Shown here in pieces: positions 7,362-13,438 of a stretch of DNA of 13,438 nt (position 1 is the stretch's first letter; every line of letters begins with the position of its first letter). Both the position numbers and the translations under genes were made by a program. The stretch is from Pseudomonadota bacterium (GTDB lineage: Bacteria > Pseudomonadota > Alphaproteobacteria > Micropepsales > Micropepsaceae): contig JAKBAU010000066.1 in the NCBI GenBank assembly GCA_021808875.1, positions 1-13,438 of the forward strand, in the 5' to 3' direction. A model generated the notes under the pieces. That model ran no database searches, was not told the DNA's origin, and worked only from the letters and a program-made list of their open reading frames with translations.

Positions 7362-8060
7362 TCAGAGCAGAGCCATCATGCCGCCGTGGTTACTTTGAGG
7401 AGCGATGCGCCGCTCAGCAAAGGGCAAATGCGCGAGGCCTTGCGCCGCTTTTGCGCTGATGCAAAAGGCCTGAAGGCCTCTGCAGCGAGGGGCGAGGCCT
7501 GCCGCTGTGACAAGTCTGGCGAAAATCCGCGCGCTGCGCGGCGAATAAAACAGCGCACCATCGGCAGCACCGGCGGACAGGCTGTCCGCGGCGGCATGTG
7601 GCAAGGTGCCTACCGCCCGGGCCTCATAGAGAATTTCACGCCGCAGCTGATAGCCGTGATGGCTCAGCTCCAGCTCCAGCGTCCCGGCGCTCTGGGCGGG
7701 TGCGGCATGAAACAGAACGCTGGTGGCCGGCGGCAGCCGCTGCAGGATGTGCGGCACGAGCCCGTCGGCGCCACCATTACCGCTGTAGACCGTGGAGAAA
7801 CCAGCTTCACGTGCCACCGCTGCGCTGTGAGGTCCCACCACAAAGAGCGGCAGGTCGCGGCTTTGGGTGCGCGCCGCGAGGGCCTCCACGGCATTGGCGC
7901 TGGTGGCGATGAGGGCACTGACCCCCGCCAAGGCCAGCCTGGGGCCGGGGAGCCTGTGGATCTCCAAGAGAGGTGCAAGTATGGCGCGGTGCCCGGCCTC
8001 CAATAGCGCCGCTTGCGTGCGCTCGCCATCGCTGCGCGGCCGGGTGACGATCAGCCGCAT
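7362..8060 (-). CDS. hemD: Uroporphyrinogen-III synthase
   Basis: This 232-residue, two-lobed cytoplasmic enzyme closes hydroxymethylbilane into uroporphyrinogen III with inversion of ring D, the branch point for heme, siroheme and cobalamin. HemD is poorly conserved, but several expected pieces are present: the opening [36 protein letters not shown] (the TSxNAV motif), LPLFVVGPHSAAVAREAGF, a variant interdomain region, ALFYSPRSARIFARL (the FxSPRSA motif) and CISAKAAQGL. Length is normal. The start lies inside the end of hemC (10-base overlap), with no clear Shine-Dalgarno, which suggests coupling to hemC. A 97-base gap follows before the Mic60 gene. Confidence 0.93.
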   Translation of the reverse strand: MRLIVTRPRSDGERTQAALLEAGHRAILAPLLEIHRLPGPRLALAGVSALIATSANAVEALAARTQSRDLPLFVVGPHSAAVAREAGFSTVYSGNGGADGLVPHILQRLPPATSVLFHAAPAQSAGTLELELSHHGYQLRREILYEARAVGTLPHAAADSLSAGAADGALFYSPRSARIFARLVTAAGLAPRCRGLQAFCISAKAAQGLAHLPFAERRIAPQSNHGGMMALL

Positions 8061-8995
8061 GTGGCCGCGAGCCAGGGTGCGGCGCTGGTCTTGAGTGCAA
8101 GGCCGGCCTCATGGCCAAGGCGTGCGGCCTCCTCAAGTGGCGCAGAGGAAAGCTTCTGCACGCAGCGGCGAGTGACGAAATCCCGCCCGTCCGGGGCTAG
8201 GACCTCACCCGTAAAATGCAGCTCATCGCCGTGAAGCTGCGCCAGTCCGGCGATAGGGGTGCGGCAGGAGCCGTCGAGGGCGGCCTGAAAGGCCCGCTCA
8301 CAGGCCAGGGCGATCTCGGTGGGCAGATGGCGCAAGGGCGCAATGGCGCTTTTGGTACGCGCATCGTCGCTGCGCAGTTCGATGCCCACGGCGCCCTGGG
8401 CAAGGGCTGGCAGCCAGTCCGCGGTTGCGAGCAGGCAATGCGGGCGCTCGGCAAGGCCAAGGCGCTTCAGTCCGGCAAAGGCAAGAAGGATGGCATCGAA
8501 ATCCTGATCCTCAAGGCGGCGCAGGCGGGTATCCACATTGCCGCGCAGCAGCTCGACTTTGAGGTCTGGTCGCGCCCGCAGGACCTGGGCCTTGCGCCGC
8601 ACGGATGCTGTACCGAGCCGGGCACCCTGGGCAAGCTCGGCAAGTGCGCAGCGTGCCGTGGTGATCAGCGCATCTCGGGGGTCCTCGCGTTCGAGCACTG
8701 CGCCGAGGCTGAGCCCGGAGGGCAGATCTACCGGGACGTCCTTCATCGAATGAACGGCAAAATCGATCCGTCCGGTGAGCAGAGCCTCCTCCAGCTCCTT
8801 GACGAAAAGACCTTTGCCACCGGCCTCGGCGAGGGGGCGATCCTGGATGCGATCACCGCTGGTCCTGATCTCGACAAGCTCGCAGGCGACACCGATGGCG
8901 GCGAGAAGCCGGCGTACCTGTTCGGATTGGGCCATCGCCAGGCGCGAGCTACGGGTGCCCAGGCGCAAGATGGCGTTAGGATTATTTTGCGGCAT
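8051..8995 (-). CDS. hemC: Hydroxymethylbilane synthase (porphobilinogen deaminase)
   Basis: This 314-residue cytoplasmic enzyme joins four porphobilinogens into hydroxymethylbilane, the substrate of the neighbouring HemD. The N-terminus [14 protein letters not shown], the segment [20 protein letters not shown] and the catalytic stretch [15 protein letters not shown] (Asp86) are all intact. Cys244 in [10 protein letters not shown] is the residue that carries the dipyrromethane cofactor. The substrate-binding Arg pair in [11 protein letters not shown] is present. Length is within family range. The ATG at 8995 is preceded only by weak SD-like sequence. The gene is divergent from tsaD with 54 bases between the two starts, so promoters for both must be packed there or overlap the coding ends. 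It heads the heme cluster. Confidence 0.97.
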   Translation of the reverse strand: MPQNNPNAILRLGTRSSRLAMAQSEQVRRLLAAIGVACELVEIRTSGDRIQDRPLAEAGGKGLFVKELEEALLTGRIDFAVHSMKDVPVDLPSGLSLGAVLEREDPRDALITTARCALAELAQGARLGTASVRRKAQVLRARPDLKVELLRGNVDTRLRRLEDQDFDAILLAFAGLKRLGLAERPHCLLATADWLPALAQGAVGIELRSDDARTKSAIAPLRHLPTEIALACERAFQAALDGSCRTPIAGLAQLHGDELHFTGEVLAPDGRDFVTRRCVQKLSSAPLEEAARLGHEAGLALKTSAAPWLAATCG

Positions 8996-9049
8996 GACAG
9001 ACTTTGCTCTAGAGGCTTGGGCGCATTCTTAGCACAAGGGCCGCGCTCA

Positions 9050-10102
9050 TTGGCCAGCCTGACCGTACTTGGACTCGAGACGAGCTGCGACGAAACTGCC
9101 GCAGCGGTGGTGCGTGGTGTCCTGCCTGGTCCGGGCGAAATTCTCTCCAATGTCGTCTTCAGTCAGATTGCCGAGCACGCGCCCTTTGGCGGCGTAGTGC
9201 CGGAAATTGCGGCAAGGGCTCATGTCGAAGCCATTGATGTGGTGGTGGCGCAGGCGTTGACCGAGGCGAGGTGCCGTCTTTCGGACATCGACGTGATTGC
9301 GGCGACGGCAGGTCCTGGGCTCATCGGTGGGGTGATGGTGGGGCTGACGACCGCAAAGGCATTGGCACTGGCGGCGCACAAGCCTCTTGTCGCGGTCAAT
9401 CACCTGAAGGCCCATGCCCTGACCGCGCGGCTCACCGCCGGGCTGCACTATCCATTTTTGCTGCTGCTGATTTCGGGGGGGCATTGTCAGCTGCTCGGGG
9501 TGGAGACAAGCGACATTTTTCATCTTTATGGCACCACTATCGATGACGCGGTAGGCGAGGCGTTCGACAAGACCGCCAAGCTGTTGGGGCTGCCTTATCC
9601 CGGAGGTCCGCGCCTTGAGCAGCTGGCGCGGGTGGGCAACCCTTCGCGTTATCGCTTGCCGCGGCCGATGCGAGGCCGGCCAGGCGCGGACTTTTCCTTT
9701 TCTGGACTTAAGACAGCGGTGCGCCAGATCGTGCGCGAGGGTGATTTTGCCCCCGGGGATGAGGCTGATCTTGCGGCGGCGTTTCAGGCTGCAGTGATCG
9801 CCAGCCTTTGCGATCGCACGCGCCAGGCGATGGCCCGGTTTCGCGAACACTTTACTCCGCAACACGGTCCGGCCACGCTGGTTGCTGCAGGCGGAGTTGC
9901 GGCCAATGGGGCCATTCGTGCAGCGCTGAGGGAGCTCTGCGCCGAAGATAATTTTTCTCTTGAGGTGCCGCCGGTCAAACTGTGCACCGACAATGGTGCG
10001 ATGATTGCCTGGGCGGGTCTTGAACAGGCGGCCAGCGGACGCTTGGATGGTCTTACGGTACCACCCCGCGCCCGCTGGCCACTTGCACAAACTACAACCT
10101 GA
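9050..10102 (+). CDS. tsaD: tRNA N6-adenosine threonylcarbamoyltransferase TsaD
   Basis: This 350-residue enzyme transfers the threonylcarbamoyl group to A37 of ANN-decoding tRNAs (t6A), acting with TsaB, TsaC and TsaE. ASKHA-fold motifs are all present: [16 protein letters not shown] at the N-terminus, metal-binding His118 and His122 in [35 protein letters not shown], the FSFSGLKTA stretch, and the metal ligand Asp314 in [12 protein letters not shown]. The start is taken as TTG at 9050, giving [10 protein letters not shown], with AAGGG at 9036-9040 nine bases upstream. No ATG or GTG fits close by, and longer readings would run antisense through hemC. A TTG start is less usual but consistent with the family's N-terminus. 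In many relatives gpsA follows; here it does not. Confidence 0.95.
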   Translation: MASLTVLGLETSCDETAAAVVRGVLPGPGEILSNVVFSQIAEHAPFGGVVPEIAARAHVEAIDVVVAQALTEARCRLSDIDVIAATAGPGLIGGVMVGLTTAKALALAAHKPLVAVNHLKAHALTARLTAGLHYPFLLLLISGGHCQLLGVETSDIFHLYGTTIDDAVGEAFDKTAKLLGLPYPGGPRLEQLARVGNPSRYRLPRPMRGRPGADFSFSGLKTAVRQIVREGDFAPGDEADLAAAFQAAVIASLCDRTRQAMARFREHFTPQHGPATLVAAGGVAANGAIRAALRELCAEDNFSLEVPPVKLCTDNGAMIAWAGLEQAASGRLDGLTVPPRARWPLAQTTT

Positions 10103-10128
10103 AGCTGCAGGTCGCCTGGCCGTCGGAC

Positions 10129-10263
10129 TTAGACGAAGGCCAGACCGAACTGGGCGAGCGACAGAAGTCCGGCGATGACGATGGTGGCGGCGGTGAACAT
10201 CGCAATGACAGTGTCGCTGATCTGTCTGCGCGCAGGCGGAATATGAATTTGGGACTGGGTCAT
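10129..10263 (-). CDS. 44-residue single-pass membrane microprotein, function unknown
   Basis: This small reading frame encodes 44 residues. A polar, basic N-terminus (MTQSQIHIPPARRQISD, residues 1-17) is followed by a continuous hydrophobic segment (about 18-44, from TVIAMFTAATIVIAGLLSL to the end GLAFV), long enough for one membrane helix. Positive charges before the helix suggest the N-terminus stays in the cytoplasm. AGGAG lies on the minus strand at 10272-10276, exactly eight bases before the ATG, which is the best Shine-Dalgarno in the window. It ends in TAA and is convergent with tsaD (26-base gap). I do not recognise a family; it does not resemble cytochrome oxidase subunit IV proteins of similar size. 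The gene is called from its ribosome binding site, spacing and membrane-protein composition. Confidence 0.75.
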   Translation of the reverse strand: MTQSQIHIPPARRQISDTVIAMFTAATIVIAGLLSLAQFGLAFV

Positions 10264-10271
10264 GACTGCCT

Positions 10272-10276
10272 CTCCT
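10272..10276 (-). promoter_or_regulatory. Ribosome binding site AGGAG of the 44-codon gene
   Basis: Minus-strand AGGAG is followed by eight bases and then ATG. This ideal motif and spacing decides that the short frame at 10129-10263 is a gene. Confidence 0.8.
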
Positions 10277-10290
10277 AGACATTGGCGACC

Positions 10291-10306
10291 GGGGTCTCAC
10301 CACCCC
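10291..10306. repeat. Hairpin A with loop CTCACC (GGTGAG on minus strand)
   Basis: GGGGT (10291-10295) and ACCCC (10302-10306) form a perfect 5-bp stem around the six-base loop CTCACC. It lies 27 bases upstream of the 44-codon gene and would be in its mRNA leader, where the loop reads GGUGAG. The same loop recurs in the hairpin at 10332-10356. Confidence 0.6.
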
Positions 10307-10331
10307 AAGCCACCCGTTTTGAAACTTTTGG

Positions 10332-10356
10332 CGCGAGGGCCTCACCGCCCGTCGCG
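10332..10356. repeat. Hairpin B with the same loop CTCACC
   Basis: CGCGA-GGGC (10332-10340) pairs with GCCC-g-TCGCG (10347-10356), a 9-bp stem with one bulged G, around the loop CTCACC (10341-10346). In the leader of the 44-codon gene it would sit at the very 5' end of the transcript if the promoter at 10363-10391 is used. Confidence 0.65.
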
Positions 10357-10362
10357 TCCGGA

Positions 10363-10391
10363 TACATAGTGCTGGCCCGGCCCAAGATCAA
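10363..10391 (-). promoter_or_regulatory. Possible promoter of the 44-codon gene
   Basis: On the minus strand TTGATC (10386-10391) and TATGTA (10363-10368) are 17 bases apart. Matches to consensus are 4/6 and 3/6. The -35 hexamer lies inside the left arm of the inverted repeat at 10386-10419. Predicted leader length is about 90 bases. Confidence 0.3.
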
Positions 10392-10419
10392 TGAATATTT
10401 TTTTCAGTGTTCATTGATC
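10386..10419. repeat. Perfect 10-bp inverted repeat, candidate operator
   Basis: GATCAATGAA (10386-10395) and TTCATTGATC (10410-10419) are exact reverse complements separated by a T-rich 14-base spacer. It lies in an AT-rich patch between the divergent 44-codon gene and xth, and overlaps the candidate -35 elements on both strands. A dimeric regulator binding site is the simplest reading. It could also be a cruciform or RNA hairpin. Confidence 0.7.
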
Positions 10420-10431
10420 AAGATTTCTAAT
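10403..10431 (+). promoter_or_regulatory. Possible promoter of xth
   Basis: TTCAGT (10403-10408) and TCTAAT (10426-10431) are 17 bases apart, matching consensus 3/6 and 5/6. The leader to the xth ATG would be about 100 bases. The -35 falls between and into the arms of the inverted repeat at 10386-10419, so a bound protein would block it. The evidence is motif match only. Confidence 0.3.
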
Positions 10432-10539
10432 GCACCGCACCATCGAATACGGCGCTGCAATAACACCTTGTACTTACGATTGGAATTCTTCTTTTAGTGC
10501 TTTGTTCTGCATTCCACGCATAGGAGATTTGCACCGCCC

Positions 10540-11340
10540 ATGAAGCTCGCCACCTGGAACATCAACTCGGTTCGACTGCGTCAGGCCCAGGTCCTGCGCC
10601 TGCTCGAAGAGGAAGCTCCGGACGTTCTCTGTCTGCAGGAGACCAAGGTCACCAACGATTTGTTTCCCGCCGAGGCCTTTCGCGCCGCTGGTTACGTGCA
10701 CCAGGCCCTGCACGGTCAGAAGGGCTATCACGGGGTCGCCATTCTTTCGCGCCAGCCCTTCCTGCGTATCGCTGCGCAACAATATTGCGAGAAAGATGAT
10801 ACCCGGCACATCAGCGTCGAGTTCGCCAATGGCATCGAGCTACACAATTTCTACGTGCCGGCGGGGGGTGACCTGCCGGACCCAGGCGTCAATGAGAAAT
10901 TTGCCCACAAGCTCGCCTTCCTCCGCGAGATGGAGGTGGACTTTGGCCGGCGCCGGGGCAAGGCTTCGTCGCGGAGCATCCTCGTTGGTGACCTCAATGT
11001 GGCACCACTCGAAAATGACGTCTGGAGCCATACCCAGCTCCTCGATGTCGTCAGCCACACGCCGGTCGAAACCGCATTACTTGGCGCGGTACAGACCGCC
11101 ATGCAGTGGATCGACATTACCCGCAGCTTCGTGCCGGCCAGCGAAAAGATCTATTCGTGGTGGAGCTATCGGGCCCAGGACTGGGAGGCCTCTGACCGCG
11201 GACGCAGGCTCGACCACATCTGGTTCGGCCAAGGCCTGAAGGGCGCCGCCCGCCATCACGCCATCCGCAAGGACATCCGCGGCTGGCCCAAACCCTCTGA
11301 TCATGTCCCTGTCATTGTGGAATTTGACAGTGATGGCTAG
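10540..11340 (+). CDS. xth: Exodeoxyribonuclease III / AP endonuclease
   Basis: This 266-residue enzyme of the EEP nuclease fold nicks DNA 5' of abasic sites and trims damaged 3' ends in base-excision repair. All active-site residues are visible: Asn7 (TWNINSVR), Glu34 (LCLQETK), Tyr105 (NFYVPAGGD), Asp151 and Asn153 (VGDLNVAP), Asp225 (RRLDHIW) and His255 (SDHVPV). Length matches the family. The ATG at 10540 begins the standard MKLATWNINSVR. AGGAG at 10522-10526 is 13 bases upstream, which is longer than usual. The gene stands alone, divergent from the 44-codon gene and convergent with hpt across a 60-base gap. No convincing terminator is visible in that gap. Confidence 0.96.
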   Translation: MKLATWNINSVRLRQAQVLRLLEEEAPDVLCLQETKVTNDLFPAEAFRAAGYVHQALHGQKGYHGVAILSRQPFLRIAAQQYCEKDDTRHISVEFANGIELHNFYVPAGGDLPDPGVNEKFAHKLAFLREMEVDFGRRRGKASSRSILVGDLNVAPLENDVWSHTQLLDVVSHTPVETALLGAVQTAMQWIDITRSFVPASEKIYSWWSYRAQDWEASDRGRRLDHIWFGQGLKGAARHHAIRKDIRGWPKPSDHVPVIVEFDSDG

Positions 11341-11400
11341 GGCGTCAAGGCGGGCTCGACCGTTGTCCGCAGCTGCGTGGTGGGGACGCGCGGGCCGGTG

Positions 11401-11910
11401 TCAGAGCGCGACGATGTCACCACATCCCCGCCTTAGCCCCGCATCATCCATCCCATAGCCGGCAATGAACGCCCTGACGGCGCAGAAGCAGGCATGATCG
11501 GCGCGCAGCGTCGCCTGCGCCATCTGCTTGTCGATCACCACCGCGGTGGTGATCTTGCGCGCGCCCTGCTGGTGCAGCAGGGCGATCGCCCGCGCGAGCG
11601 TACTGCCGCTGTCCAGAATCCCGTCGATGAGCAGGACATGCTCGCCCTCAACTGCGACCACCGGTGCGGCCCGCAGTGTCAAGGGGCCGCGGCTGCGCGC
11701 GTGGCCATAACTCGATAGCCACAGCCAGTCGATCGGAAGATCAAGACCCTGGCGGGCCAAAGCCCGAGACAGATCGGCGGCAAAGACGAAGGCCCCGGTC
11801 AGCACCGCGATCACGCGCTGGGGCTGATCGGAGAGCGCAGCGATGTCAGCTGCCAAGCGTTCGACGCGGGCGGCGATCGTCGCTGCCGGAAACAGCACAA
11901 CCGGATCCAT
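11401..11910 (-). CDS. hpt: Hypoxanthine phosphoribosyltransferase-like protein with altered PRPP site
   Basis: This 169-residue protein has the type I phosphoribosyltransferase fold. Hpt enzymes make IMP or GMP from free bases and PRPP. Recognisable pieces are VIAVLTGAFVFAADLSRAL, the flexible-loop start LSSYG, the PRPP motif VLLIDGILDSGSTL, Lys128 near the base site and FIAGYGMDD near the C-terminus. Two departures stand out. The second acidic residue of the PRPP motif (usually Glu/Asp-Asp) is Gly97, and the Lys of the usual LKG turn is Thr38. Asp100, the expected catalytic acid, is kept. The ATG at 11910 (MDPVVLFP) is eight bases after the upstream stop; a longer frame would overlap the zinc-ribbon gene. 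Activity on hypoxanthine is uncertain. Confidence 0.75.
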   Translation of the reverse strand: MDPVVLFPAATIAARVERLAADIAALSDQPQRVIAVLTGAFVFAADLSRALARQGLDLPIDWLWLSSYGHARSRGPLTLRAAPVVAVEGEHVLLIDGILDSGSTLARAIALLHQQGARKITTAVVIDKQMAQATLRADHACFCAVRAFIAGYGMDDAGLRRGCGDIVAL

Positions 11911-11918
11911 GTGTGCAC

Positions 11919-12701
11919 TCAGCCGGTGGTCCCCGCGAGCTTGAGCGTCAGATGACGCGCGGCCGGCGACGGGCTCTTCAGCTCCGTGTGAAAGGCTTCC
12001 CGTTCGCCAGCCTTGAGGACAGGAACCGGGGGGGTAAACACATAGCGCTGCACTACCCGACCACTGCCATCGCGCAACAGAACCTGCAAGGGCGGCACTG
12101 GCAGGCGTTGACCCGAGAGGTTGCGCAAGCTTCCCGTCACGACGAGCAGGGCGTGGTGATTCTCCACGCGGCGGCCATACTGCACATCCGAAAGAATGAG
12201 GTTGCCATCCCTGACCGGCCAGCCAACCCAGGCGTAAAGCGAGGCTGCACGCGGCCAGCTGCCGACCACCTGTTCGCGATAGCGATAGGCTGACCACAGC
12301 ACAACCAGGATCGAGAGCAGCAGCAGAGCCCAACCTACTGCTACCGCGAGACGCCGGCCCCTGCTGTGCCCGGCAACAGGTCTGGCCTCGGGTCCGAAGC
12401 CAAATGGTGCTAGACCGGCCGTGCTGAGGTCAGCTGGCGCCTGTGCGATCTGCGTGTCGACAGGCGCCGCGTCCGCAGCAACGCTCTGGATGTGCGTCTC
12501 TTGCGGAGGTGGCGCGCTTGCCGGAGATGGCTCCGGTGTGGCCTCGTTGATGAAGATCACCGCTTCAGCCGCCGCGGGCTCGGGCGGGCTTGCAAACCAG
12601 TTGTGGCCGCACTTCGTGCAGCGCACCGTGCGGCCCCCCGGGGGCATGGCCGCATCCTTGAGCGTGTAGCGCGTTGCGCAGTTGGGACAGGACAGGATCA
12701 T
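11919..12701 (-). CDS. MJ0042-type zinc-ribbon membrane protein with DUF3426-like domain
   Basis: This 260-residue protein begins with a zinc ribbon, Cys5-X2-Cys8 (CPNCATRYTL) and Cys28-X2-Cys31 (VRCTKCGHNW), of the MJ0042 family. A low-complexity Pro/Ala linker follows (about 38-115), then one membrane helix (about 118-138, LAVAVGWALLLLSILVVLW). The C-terminal domain (about 150-260) contains NLILSDVQYGRRVENHHALLVVTGSLRNLS and resembles DUF3426, expected on the far side of the inner membrane. The function is unknown; the zinc ribbon would face the cytoplasm. The gene is divergent from ftsE and probably co-transcribed with hpt, eight bases downstream. No strong Shine-Dalgarno precedes the ATG at 12701, which is set by the canonical MILSCPNC start. 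Confidence 0.85.
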   Translation of the reverse strand: MILSCPNCATRYTLKDAAMPPGGRTVRCTKCGHNWFASPPEPAAAEAVIFINEATPEPSPASAPPPQETHIQSVAADAAPVDTQIAQAPADLSTAGLAPFGFGPEARPVAGHSRGRRLAVAVGWALLLLSILVVLWSAYRYREQVVGSWPRAASLYAWVGWPVRDGNLILSDVQYGRRVENHHALLVVTGSLRNLSGQRLPVPPLQVLLRDGSGRVVQRYVFTPPVPVLKAGEREAFHTELKSPSPAARHLTLKLAGTTG

Positions 12702-12759
12702 CGTGCAGCCACTTAGTCATGTCCCCAGGCACCCTGCAAGACTGTTGAGTAGTGGCACG

Positions 12760-12777
12760 GCCGCCTTGCCTGGCGGC
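12760..12777. repeat. GC-rich hairpin upstream of ftsE
   Basis: GCCGCC (12760-12765) and GGCGGC (12772-12777) are perfect complements with the six-base loop TTGCCT, 22 bases before the ftsE ATG in the 98-base divergent region. There is no T-run, so it is not a terminator. It could be a regulator site or a 5' leader stem. Confidence 0.45.
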
Positions 12778-12799
12778 TACAGACAGATATGGTCCGCCC

Positions 12800-13438
12800 A
12801 TGGTTCGATTTGAAAACGTGGGCATGCGCTACGGTCCAGGACCGGAAATTCTGCGCGATGTCAGCTTCGTCCTCGAAGCTGGCTCCTTCACCTTTCTGAC
12901 CGGGCCTTCGGGGGCCGGCAAGACGACATTGCTGAAGCTCCTGTATCTGGCCGAGCCGCCGTCGCGCGGATTGATCACGCTGTTTGGCACGGATCTGGCA
13001 ACCGCATCGCGCCATCTGTTTCCGGCCCTGCGCCGTCGCATCGGCGTCGTGTTCCAGGACTTTCGATTGCTCGACCATCTTTCTGCCTTCGACAATGTTG
13101 CCCTGCCATTACGTCTTTCGGGCGTGCGTATTGAGGATTTCCGTCAGGATGTGGAAGAGATCCTGACCTGGGTCGGCCTGGGCTCGCGGATGCAGGCCCG
13201 GCCTTCCACCCTGTCTGGCGGTGAGCAGCAGCGCGTGGCCATTGCCCGCGCTGTGGTGGCACGTCCCGATCTGTTGATCGCCGACGAGCCAACCGGCAAT
13301 GTAGATTCGGACATGGGGCAGCGTCTTTTGCGTCTGTTTTTTGAACTCAATCGCCTGGGGACTACGGTGCTCATTGCCACCCATGATCGCGGCCTCATCG
13401 CCACCGGCCGGTCTCAGGAGATGCGGCTGGTCGATGGC
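12800..13438 (+). CDS. ftsE: Cell-division ATP-binding protein FtsE (3' end outside window)
   Basis: This is the first 213 codons of FtsE, the ABC-type ATPase that pairs with FtsX at the septum to control peptidoglycan hydrolases during division. Every nucleotide-binding motif is present: Walker A GPSGAGKTT (from residue 35), Q-loop FQDF (Gln86), signature LSGGEQQR (138-145), Walker B LLIADEP and the switch His195 in ATHD. The opening MVRFENVGMRYGPGPEILRDV and KLLYLAEPPSRGLI distinguish FtsE from other ABC ATPases. FtsE is usually about 220-235 residues, so only a few codons are missing. ftsX would be expected next, outside the window. No clear Shine-Dalgarno precedes the ATG at 12800, and no start closer to the canonical N-terminus exists. 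Confidence 0.95.
   Translation, partial: MVRFENVGMRYGPGPEILRDVSFVLEAGSFTFLTGPSGAGKTTLLKLLYLAEPPSRGLITLFGTDLATASRHLFPALRRRIGVVFQDFRLLDHLSAFDNVALPLRLSGVRIEDFRQDVEEILTWVGLGSRMQARPSTLSGGEQQRVAIARAVVARPDLLIADEPTGNVDSDMGQRLLRLFFELNRLGTTVLIATHDRGLIATGRSQEMRLVDG

Noticed and set aside
8216..9049. A long plus-strand open frame continuous with the tsaD N-terminus
   Set aside because: It runs antisense through most of hemC, has no family resemblance, and TsaD proteins start at [10 protein letters not shown]. High GC keeps the opposite frame open by chance.
9047..10345. 432-codon minus-strand open frame opposite tsaD
   Set aside because: It is a shadow of the tsaD coding frame, with Arg/His-rich composition and no recognisable domain. 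It also covers the true minus-strand 44-codon gene in another frame.
10414..10421. FNR/Anr-type site from TTGATCAA
   Set aside because: The FNR consensus needs TTGAT and ATCAA separated by four bases. Here the halves are fused, so it is only a short palindrome within the larger repeat.
10282..10497. 71-codon plus-strand frame in the intergenic region before xth
   Set aside because: It starts at TTG without a Shine-Dalgarno, runs through the hairpins and inverted repeat, and has no protein-like pattern.
11350..11370. GCGGGC ... GTCCGC hairpin after xth as a terminator
   Set aside because: The stem needs a G-U pair, the loop is nine bases and no T-run follows. It is too weak to call.
11911..12333. 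N-terminal extension of the hpt-like gene
   Set aside because: It lies wholly inside the zinc-ribbon gene in a different frame, and its composition is not protein-like. The family N-terminus begins near MDPVVLFP.

Overview
The window is ordinary chromosomal DNA of a GC-rich Alphaproteobacterium. Three things point there: the run leuS-lptE-holA, the heme cluster hemC-hemD-Mic60-hemY with tsaD divergent from it (a mitofilin homologue inside a heme operon is typical of the class), and ftsE divergent from a zinc-ribbon gene and a phosphoribosyltransferase gene. The order or family cannot be fixed from the sequence. No mobile element, CRISPR array, tRNA or rRNA was seen.

Layout. Positions 1-4429 (+): the end of leuS, then lptE, holA, hisF, a CHAD-domain protein and a PaaI-type thioesterase. 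Stop/start overlaps or very short gaps join most of these, so they read as one transcription unit. Positions 4476-8995 (-), in transcription order: hemC, hemD, a Mic60-like membrane protein and a HemY-like TPR protein with a zinc ribbon. hemC/hemD overlap by 10 nt and Mic60/hemY by 4 nt. A possible internal promoter lies in the one real gap, 7265-7361. Positions 9050-10102 (+): tsaD, divergent from hemC. Positions 10129-10263 (-): an unannotated 44-codon gene for a single-pass membrane microprotein with a strong ribosome binding site. Positions 10264-10539: the only sizeable intergenic region. It carries two hairpins with identical loops, a perfect 10-bp inverted repeat and candidate divergent promoters. 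Positions 10540-11340 (+): xth. Positions 11401-12701 (-): an MJ0042/DUF3426-type zinc-ribbon membrane protein followed by an hpt-like phosphoribosyltransferase. Positions 12800-13438 (+): ftsE, cut off by the window end.

How the genes fit together. The window is mostly housekeeping: Leu-tRNA charging, LPS export, clamp loading, histidine synthesis, tetrapyrrole synthesis, tRNA t6A modification, base-excision repair, purine salvage and cell division. The heme block pairs two consecutive enzymes (HemC makes hydroxymethylbilane, HemD closes it to uroporphyrinogen III) with two membrane proteins.

The least explained part is 10129-10540: the microprotein gene, its structured leader and the shared inverted repeat between it and xth. 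Other oddities are a CHAD protein without its usual CYTH partner domain, a Gly in place of an expected acidic PRPP-site residue in the Hpt-like protein, and a 15-bp tandem repeat coding the HemY tail. No clearly new multi-gene system is present.
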